Positions 58,539 to 64,000 of a DNA stretch of 64,000 nucleotides are shown piece after piece; within the stretch, counting starts at the first letter, position 1; the number at the start of each line of letters is the position of its first letter. Made by a program: the position numbers and the translations under genes. Origin of the DNA: Sneathiella litorea (lineage in GTDB: Bacteria; Pseudomonadota; Alphaproteobacteria; Sneathiellales; Sneathiellaceae); the NCBI RefSeq assembly GCF_009882915.1, contig NZ_WTUW01000001.1, positions 310,357-374,356 of the forward strand, given 5' to 3'. Under the pieces are notes generated by a model, which had not been told where the DNA came from, made no database searches, and worked only from the letters and a program-made list of their open reading frames with translations.

Positions 58539-59783
58539 TTAGCTATCGTAAAACGATAATTGCCAATCCATTTCCTTGTCTGTAAATGGATACTCGATCC
58601 CGTTGCGGGCATTTACAATATCGCGGCGAGGTACATGCGCAATGACAGTCTGGATTTTGAAGGCAAGCCGCATGGAGAGCCCCGCCTTCCAGCAGAGGGA
58701 AATAACAACCTTTCCATTGCGAGACGCCAGCATGGCGCCAACCTTCTTTGAACTGTATTTACTGAGCAGGGAAAGTGCTGTCACTACAAAATCCTGATTC
58801 TTGAGATCGACAGCGTCAGCGACAGCCTCTTCATCAAGTTGGTTTTCTGCGAACATCTTTTCCGCGCGGGACTGGCCATTCTCCTCTGTCACCGGCGAGA
58901 ATTCCCGGGTTTTTTCGATGCGGCCCCGAACGATATTCTTCAGTTCCTTCTCAGTTGCTGGCGGAAGGTTATTTCGATTTACCAACTTCTCAACCAGGGA
59001 TGAAGCAACAAAGCCGGAGATACGGCGCATCGCCCGGAGTGAGAGGTTTAGACGCATGACCAGCGGCTCGTGAAGCGGCTCAACACCTTCCGCCTGATCC
59101 ATGATCTGGTCGAGCGTTTCCTCGCGTATTTTGGCGGATGGATTAACTAGTAGCGTGGATATTGCCGGCACTTCAAGCTGGGCAACCACGGCATCAGAAA
59201 CCTCTTCGCTAAGACCGGGTCTGCGTGCAATTGCGGGAAGTGCGCCTGCCGCAATCCCACTCGCTATGATCTCCAGAAGATCATTATCGGAAAGCAACGG
59301 TGAGTATTCTAGAATGGGGCTCGCGACGATTTCCTCTACATCCTTCGCAAGATTCATCACGATATTCTTTGGCGCGTTAACAGATTCCTTCAACGTTTCC
59401 GAAATTATTGCGCGAACCGCCTTTACCTGATCCTTCGCCAGTATTTCCAGGACCTCAATCGTTTTTTCAAGGAGTATAGCTGTCTGTTCACCTGAAAGGT
59501 CTGGCAACAGACGGCATATTTTACGAGCCAGATCCATCCGCACTTCCTCATCCTCGTCTTGCGCAAGAATAAGGTTAGCCTTGGCTGGCGTGCAGGGGTT
59601 AAGGGCAAGGTTTTTTCGAACAATACCGGACGAATCATCTGTTAGATAATAGAGAATTTCCGGTTCAGCATCCTCATGCGCCGCCAAATCCGCGCGAACA
59701 GAAACATCCGTGCTCAATGCCCGGGCCTTGTTATCCTCATAGGTCGAGGAAACAGGATTTCTCTTACTTGCCTTACCGCTCAC
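58539..59783 (-). CDS. DUF2336 domain-containing protein
   Basis: The 414-residue, almost all-helical protein consists of HEAT-like repeats (for example EILYYLTDDSSGIVRKNLALNP and ANLILAQDEDEEVRMDLARKI) and a C-terminal region of DUF2336 type (EFSPVTEENGQSRAEKMF and NQDFVVTALSLLSKYSS). It is common in Alphaproteobacteria, with no known role. It starts with GTG at 59783 and has no signal peptide or membrane segment. Monocistronic between argB and the nucleotidase gene. Confidence 0.85.
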   Translation of the reverse strand: MSGKASKRNPVSSTYEDNKARALSTDVSVRADLAAHEDAEPEILYYLTDDSSGIVRKNLALNPCTPAKANLILAQDEDEEVRMDLARKICRLLPDLSGEQTAILLEKTIEVLEILAKDQVKAVRAIISETLKESVNAPKNIVMNLAKDVEEIVASPILEYSPLLSDNDLLEIIASGIAAGALPAIARRPGLSEEVSDAVVAQLEVPAISTLLVNPSAKIREETLDQIMDQAEGVEPLHEPLVMRLNLSLRAMRRISGFVASSLVEKLVNRNNLPPATEKELKNIVRGRIEKTREFSPVTEENGQSRAEKMFAENQLDEEAVADAVDLKNQDFVVTALSLLSKYSSKKVGAMLASRNGKVVISLCWKAGLSMRLAFKIQTVIAHVPRRDIVNARNGIEYPFTDKEMDWQLSFYDS

Positions 59784-59952
59784 GCCGCTGATACCCGCCG
59801 AATTACATGGATCACCTTAGTAGGCGGTTACAGTAAGGCACTAAGCTTAATAGCCCCTTAAAATGTTGAATTTTTTGACCACCGCTCCCTATATTGCATG
59901 TCCGCTCAATTAGGGCTTGTCGCGACAGCGACGACGCGGCAAAATCATACAC

Positions 59953-60648
59953 ATGACGAAAATTCCCTACTGGAAAAACTTCCAACATATTGACTGCTGG
60001 ATATTCGACCTAGACAACACCTTGTATCCGTCAAAGTCGAATTTATTCGCAAAAATAGACAAGAGAATGGGAGAATTTATCTCCGATTTTCTCAATGTCG
60101 ACCTTGTCGAGGCAAAAAATATCCAGAAAAAATATTTTCACGAACATGGTACGACCCTGAGCGGGCTGATGCAGAATTACAATATCAATCCAGCTGATTT
60201 TCTGGATTATGTTCATGATATTGATGTCTCGGACCTGGCGGCCGTACCGGGGCTTAGTTCCTCTCTGGAGCAATTGCCAGGTCGTAAAATCATTTTCACG
60301 AACGGATCAGTTTATCACGCGACGAATGTGTCAACACAGCTCGGGATTCTTCATCATTTTGAACATATTTTCGATATCGTTGCGGGCGATTTCAAACCGA
60401 AACCCCATAAGCCGGTATATGAAAAAATGGTACGAGAATTTAGCATTAGACCTGAAAAGGCCGTTCTTTTTGAAGATATGGCCGTCAATCTTGCGCCTGC
60501 GCATGAAATGGGGATGACCACCGTCTGGATCCCGGACGAGGCTCATTGGTCAAGCGCAGATGGAGAGGGAGAACATATTCATTACCAGACTGACGATCTC
60601 GCACGCTGGCTGACTGAACTGCTGGCGGATCGCGGTCCTATTACATAA
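59953..60648 (+). CDS. Pyrimidine 5'-nucleotidase (HAD family)
   Basis: The 231-residue HAD hydrolase has motif I WIFDLDNTLYPS (two catalytic Asp), a cap domain, motif II IIFTNGS, motif III lysine in GDFKPKPHKPVYEK and motif IV FEDMAVNL. The pattern matches the SDT1/pyrimidine 5'-nucleotidase group frequent in Alphaproteobacteria, often next to dapD. It removes phosphate from UMP or CMP-type nucleotides. The ATG at 59953 gives the family-like N-terminus; the frame extends 12 codons further upstream. Confidence 0.88.
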   Translation: MTKIPYWKNFQHIDCWIFDLDNTLYPSKSNLFAKIDKRMGEFISDFLNVDLVEAKNIQKKYFHEHGTTLSGLMQNYNINPADFLDYVHDIDVSDLAAVPGLSSSLEQLPGRKIIFTNGSVYHATNVSTQLGILHHFEHIFDIVAGDFKPKPHKPVYEKMVREFSIRPEKAVLFEDMAVNLAPAHEMGMTTVWIPDEAHWSSADGEGEHIHYQTDDLARWLTELLADRGPIT

Positions 60649-60734
60649 AAACACGCCCATGCAGATTGACATCTGCCGGTGGCGGGGTATGTTCTCGCGA
60701 ACGTAGATTTACCAGAATTCAGGGATAAACCACT

Positions 60735-61580
60735 ATGAAATTAGCCGAATTGCAGCCGGTTGTTGATGCCGCTTGGGAGAACCGGGATAATATTTCCACC
60801 GCCACGACCGGCAAAATTCGTGACGCCGTGGAGGCAACACTGGAGGCTCTCGATAATGGAGAACTACGTGTGGCCGAAAAAGGGAAAGATGGCTGGGTTG
60901 TCAATCAATGGGCAAAAAAAGCTGTTCTGCTCTCCTTCCGTCTCAACGACATGGAAATGATTGCAGGCGGACCCGGCAACAATTCAAGCTGGTGGGACAA
61001 GGTGCCCAGCAAGTTTGAAGGCTGGGGAGAGAACCGCTTTCGCGACGCCGGGTTCCGGGCGGTTCCCAATTGTGTTGTTCGCAAGAGCGCCTATATCGCA
61101 CCCGGCGCTATCCTGATGCCAAGCTTTGTTAATCTTGGCGCCTACGTGGACAGTGGCACGATGGTGGATACCTGGGTCACGGTTGGTTCCTGCGCCCAGA
61201 TTGGTAAGAATGTGCATCTGTCCGGCGGCGTAGGCATTGGTGGTGTGCTGGAACCATTACAGGCAGATCCGGTCATTATCGAGGATAATTGCTTTATCGG
61301 TGCCCGTTCCGAGATCGTTGAAGGCGTTATTGTCGAGGAAGGTTCAGTTCTGTCCATGGGCGTCTTCATCAGCGCCTCCACTAAGATCATCAATCGCGAT
61401 ACCGGCGAAGTACATATCGGCCGCGTTCCAGCCTATTCCGTAGTCGTACCCGGCAGCCTGCCCGGCAAACCGCTTCCGGATGGAACGCCTGGGCCGAGCC
61501 TTTATTGTGCGGTCATCGTGAAGACGGTGGATGCACAGACGCGATCCAAAACCTCGATCAATGATCTGTTGAGAGACTAG
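60735..61580 (+). CDS. dapD: Tetrahydrodipicolinate N-succinyltransferase
   Basis: The 281-residue enzyme transfers succinyl from succinyl-CoA to tetrahydrodipicolinate in lysine/meso-diaminopimelate synthesis. The left-handed beta-helix hexapeptide repeats occupy about residues 110-230 ([51 protein letters not shown]). The length is usual. dapE lies about 1 kb further on, beyond an oppositely oriented transporter gene. Confidence 0.97.
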   Translation: MKLAELQPVVDAAWENRDNISTATTGKIRDAVEATLEALDNGELRVAEKGKDGWVVNQWAKKAVLLSFRLNDMEMIAGGPGNNSSWWDKVPSKFEGWGENRFRDAGFRAVPNCVVRKSAYIAPGAILMPSFVNLGAYVDSGTMVDTWVTVGSCAQIGKNVHLSGGVGIGGVLEPLQADPVIIEDNCFIGARSEIVEGVIVEEGSVLSMGVFISASTKIINRDTGEVHIGRVPAYSVVVPGSLPGKPLPDGTPGPSLYCAVIVKTVDAQTRSKTSINDLLRD

Positions 61581-61591
61581 ACATCATGACA

Positions 61592-61617
61592 TCGGCGGGG
61601 ACACCTAACCCCGCCGA
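61592..61617. terminator. GC-rich hairpin between converging genes
   Basis: TCGGCGGGG pairs with CCCCGCCGA around eight bases, 11 bases after the dapD stop. There is no clear T-run, so it is either a weak terminator or a bidirectional transcript-end hairpin shared with the minus-strand gene. Confidence 0.5.
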
Positions 61618-61626
61618 TAGCTTACC

Positions 61627-62505
61627 TTACCGGCGCAGATTTTCACGGTAGATCATGTAAAGTCCGCTTCCCGCGATCACGACAACGCCGACCCAGACGT
61701 TAAGTGCCGGAAAATCAGCAAAAATGAAATTGCCCAGCAAAACGGCCCACAGAAGGCCCGTATATTCAAAGGGTGTAATCACGCCGACTTCGCCAAGCGC
61801 AAAAGATCTGACCAGACAGATATTCCCGCCCAGCGATAAAATCGCCATCATTACGACAAGACCAACATCCGGGAGAGGCATAGGCTGCCAGAAAAAGACT
61901 GAGATCAGCCCTGCAATCGCCGTTAGGCCGACATTACTGTAGAAAATAATCGTAAAAGTCGTCTCTGTCTGGCTCAGCACGCGCCCGGTTAACATGACCC
62001 CGCAGTAGCACAGGCTTGCGCCTAGCACCATAAATGCTTCCATCTTGAGCAAGCCGGACGTCGGCTGCATAACGATTAAAACACCCGCAAAACCAATAAG
62101 AATAGCGCTCCAGCGATGAATCCCCACCTTTTCCTTGAACAAAGGAACGGAGAGAGCCGTCATCACAAACGGAGAGACAAAGAAGATAACTGTGGCGTCG
62201 GCGAGAGGCAGATCTTTCAAGGATTGAAAAAATAACAGCGGTGCAAAAACACCGAAGATAATCCTGAGGCCGTGTCCGCGAATATTCCGGGTCTTGATCA
62301 AACGCGGACCGCCGCGGGCAAAAAGCCAGACGCACAAAAATGGCATCAGGACGACCCCACGTATTGCGAGCATCTGAATGACCGAGTAATTAGCCTCCAC
62401 CAGTAGTTTCGCAACCGCGTCCATGGTGCTCATAAAAAAAATGCCGGTGACCATAAAGATGATCCCCCGGATATTTTCCGAACTGGCGTTAAAGTTGAAC
62501 GGCAT
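61627..62505 (-). CDS. DMT family transporter (EamA domains)
   Basis: The 292-residue membrane protein has ten predicted helices in two EamA repeats (GIIFMVTGIFFMSTMDAVAKLLVE at the start; GASLCYCGVMLTGRVLSQ near residue 165). This fold belongs to the drug/metabolite transporters and usually exports or imports small metabolites. The substrate is unknown. It sits between dapD and dapE in the opposite orientation, which breaks the usual dapD-dapE order. Confidence 0.88.
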   Translation of the reverse strand: MPFNFNASSENIRGIIFMVTGIFFMSTMDAVAKLLVEANYSVIQMLAIRGVVLMPFLCVWLFARGGPRLIKTRNIRGHGLRIIFGVFAPLLFFQSLKDLPLADATVIFFVSPFVMTALSVPLFKEKVGIHRWSAILIGFAGVLIVMQPTSGLLKMEAFMVLGASLCYCGVMLTGRVLSQTETTFTIIFYSNVGLTAIAGLISVFFWQPMPLPDVGLVVMMAILSLGGNICLVRSFALGEVGVITPFEYTGLLWAVLLGNFIFADFPALNVWVGVVVIAGSGLYMIYRENLRR

Positions 62506-62636
62506 ATTTCTTCTTTCTGAATTAGCGAAGCAGTCTTATCTCGGGTACGGGAAAACTGCAATGACAGGCAGATATTTATTTCTCAACTCCACCTTCACCA
62601 TTGACCGGATGCCCCGGCGAACGGTAAAGGTCATCT

Positions 62637-63821
62637 ATGGATAGAAAAGAAGAGAATTCAGAAGTCATTGCGCTAACACAGGCATTGATGCGTTGCGCAA
62701 GTGTCACGCCCAAAGATGCCGGCGCGCTTGATGTGCTACAGAAAAATCTTGAAGAAACCGGGTTTGCCTGCCACCGGCTGATTTTCAGCGACGAGGGCAC
62801 TCCGGATGTAGAGAACCTTTACGCCCGTTTTGGCACAGAAGGCCCGAATTTCTGCTTTGCCGGCCATACAGACGTTGTTCCCATCGGCGATGCTGATGCC
62901 TGGAGTGTTGATCCCTTCAACGGCACCATCCGGGATGGCATGATTTATGGTCGTGGTGCCGCGGATATGAAAGCCGCAGTCGCCGCCTTTGCCATTGCCT
63001 CTCGGCGGTTTATCAAGGAAGGCAATGGCGCCTTCAATGGCTCTATCAGTCTATTGATCACTGGCGATGAGGAAGGCCCGGCGATTAACGGAACTCGTAA
63101 AGTCCTGGACTGGATGGCCGAGAAAGGTGAGAAGATCGATCATTGCGTCGTTGGCGAACCGACTAACCCCAACGAGCTTGGCGATATGGTCAAGATTGGC
63201 CGTCGTGGTTCCTTTACCGGCTATCTGACCGCTATTGGTACGGAGGGGCATGTGGCCTATCCGCATCTTGCCGATAATCCTGTGCCGCATCTCGCGGCTA
63301 TGGTGAGTGCTTTGGATAACCTCGTTCTCGATGAAGGGACGGAGCATTTCCAGCCGAGCAACCTTGAATTCACGACGATTGACGTCGGCAATCCCGCAAC
63401 AAATGTTATCCCGAAGTCGGCGCACGCTACCTTCAACATTCGTTTTAATACGCACCACAGTCTTGATTCACTTGAAATCACTGTTCGTGAGAGACTCGAG
63501 CAGGTAGCTAAGGAACGCGGTTGTCACTATGAGCTTGAATGCCGAAAAAATTCAGCGCCCTTCCTGACACCGGAAGGTGAATTCAGCGCCCTTATTGTCC
63601 GCGCCATTAAAAGCCGTTTGGGCAGAACACCGGAACTTTCGACAACCGGCGGCACCTCTGATGCACGCTTTATCAAGGATTTTTGCCCTGTTGCTGAATT
63701 TGGGCTTATCAGCCAGACCATGCACAAAATTGATGAGCGGGCGAATGTAACGGATGTGGAAGCATTGACCGATATCTATGCGGACATCCTGAAAAGCTAT
63801 TTTTCTAAAGACGGATGTTAA
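62637..63821 (+). CDS. dapE: Succinyl-diaminopimelate desuccinylase
   Basis: The 394-residue M20 metalloenzyme hydrolyses N-succinyl-LL-diaminopimelate. The zinc residues are His in AGHTDVVP near residue 82, Asp in GRGAADMK near 115, and Glu-Glu in TGDEEGPA near 149; a late MHKIDE motif supplies the final His. Length and motifs are standard. It follows a divergent transporter and overlaps the start of the next gene by seven bases. Confidence 0.96.
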   Translation: MDRKEENSEVIALTQALMRCASVTPKDAGALDVLQKNLEETGFACHRLIFSDEGTPDVENLYARFGTEGPNFCFAGHTDVVPIGDADAWSVDPFNGTIRDGMIYGRGAADMKAAVAAFAIASRRFIKEGNGAFNGSISLLITGDEEGPAINGTRKVLDWMAEKGEKIDHCVVGEPTNPNELGDMVKIGRRGSFTGYLTAIGTEGHVAYPHLADNPVPHLAAMVSALDNLVLDEGTEHFQPSNLEFTTIDVGNPATNVIPKSAHATFNIRFNTHHSLDSLEITVRERLEQVAKERGCHYELECRKNSAPFLTPEGEFSALIVRAIKSRLGRTPELSTTGGTSDARFIKDFCPVAEFGLISQTMHKIDERANVTDVEALTDIYADILKSYFSKDGC

Positions 63822-64000
63822 ACTTTCGGGAAATCGTCAATTCTCTTTATGGCGCTTACCTGTTCGCGCGACGAGACCCCAACGCGCTCAGCCATTTCAA
63901 TATTTCAATGGAAGGCTTTTATCGTTCGTTTCTGGCAATGATCCTTGCCATCCCCCTCTTCGCGATCGAAAATTCCATCGACTACAGAAAAATTTCAACG
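63815..64000 (+). CDS. Hypothetical membrane protein, 3' end outside the window
   Basis: A frame starts with ATG at 63815 inside the end of dapE and stays open to the right edge (62 codons). It begins [22 protein letters not shown] and has a hydrophobic segment ([14 protein letters not shown]) near residue 45. The overlap with dapE suggests co-translation. I do not recognise the family; a protein of this kind after dapE is common in Alphaproteobacteria, as I recall. Confidence 0.6.
   Translation, partial: MLNFREIVNSLYGAYLFARRDPNALSHFNISMEGFYRSFLAMILAIPLFAIENSIDYRKIST

Noticed and set aside
1-64000. Prophage, insertion sequence, defence system or integrated element
   Set aside because: I see no integrase, transposase, phage structural gene, toxin-antitoxin pair or attachment repeats; base and codon use look even throughout.

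Overview
The window is one continuous piece of alphaproteobacterial chromosome of moderate GC by eye. The cluster rpmH-rnpA-yidD-yidC-engB-argB at 54.4-58.5 kb, the dapD/dapE pair, a DUF2336 protein and several CoA-based catabolic operons fit a marine or soil member near the Rhodospirillales/Sneathiellales/Emcibacterales. That placement is inferred from gene content; no rRNA is present. I see no insertion sequence, prophage, CRISPR array or defence island. The only RNA gene is tRNA-Arg(ACG), and the one clear riboswitch is a cobalamin element upstream of hupE.

Layout. 0-5 kb: small hypothetical genes, a fumarylacetoacetase-fold hydrolase, a GST, a DUF1643 protein and thymidine kinase. 4.7-9.4 kb (minus strand): a pimeloyl-CoA-dehydrogenase-like pair (PimC/PimD type), then a four-domain rhodanese protein overlapping a cupin thiol dioxygenase. 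9.5-16.1 kb: M20 peptidase, ParB-like and DUF1508 mini-proteins, cation transporter, PaaI thioesterase, PLP dehydratase, PimA-like acyl-CoA ligase and a DEDDh exonuclease. 16.1-23 kb: a Fur-box-like nested palindrome in front of a tiny reading frame, an SCP2/SDR divergent pair, an EF-hand protein, two TetR regulators around two hotdog thioesterases, and a homocysteine S-methyltransferase. 23-30.2 kb: a beta-oxidation block (two acyl-CoA dehydrogenases, FadN-type fusion, thiolase) next to a MerR regulator with a perfect 24-bp palindrome in front of it; a close relative of that palindrome lies in the SCP2/SDR promoter region.

30-40.7 kb: DUF962 protein, glycosyltransferase, TauE/SafE exporter with a TIGR02186 partner, then an MFS carrier, a two-subunit IpdAB-like CoA-transferase-fold enzyme, a class III CoA-transferase and a lone molybdenum hydroxylase subunit. 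I read the last five genes as a catabolic locus for an unknown acid, and it is the best candidate here for undescribed biochemistry. 41-54 kb: lipoprotein, B12-riboswitch hupE, peroxiredoxin-glutaredoxin fusion, a peptide group (SBP, P1 peptidase, gamma-glutamyltransferase), Tam-like methyltransferase, lone histidine kinase, a Cys-rich CNPC-repeat secreted peptide, and a MerA-like reductase with a TVP38 membrane protein. 54-64 kb: core housekeeping genes.

Taken together the cell seems geared to degrading fatty, dicarboxylic and sulfur-containing acids through CoA thioesters. Local TetR and MerR regulators probably act at the palindromes listed. Functions rest on motif reading without database searches.
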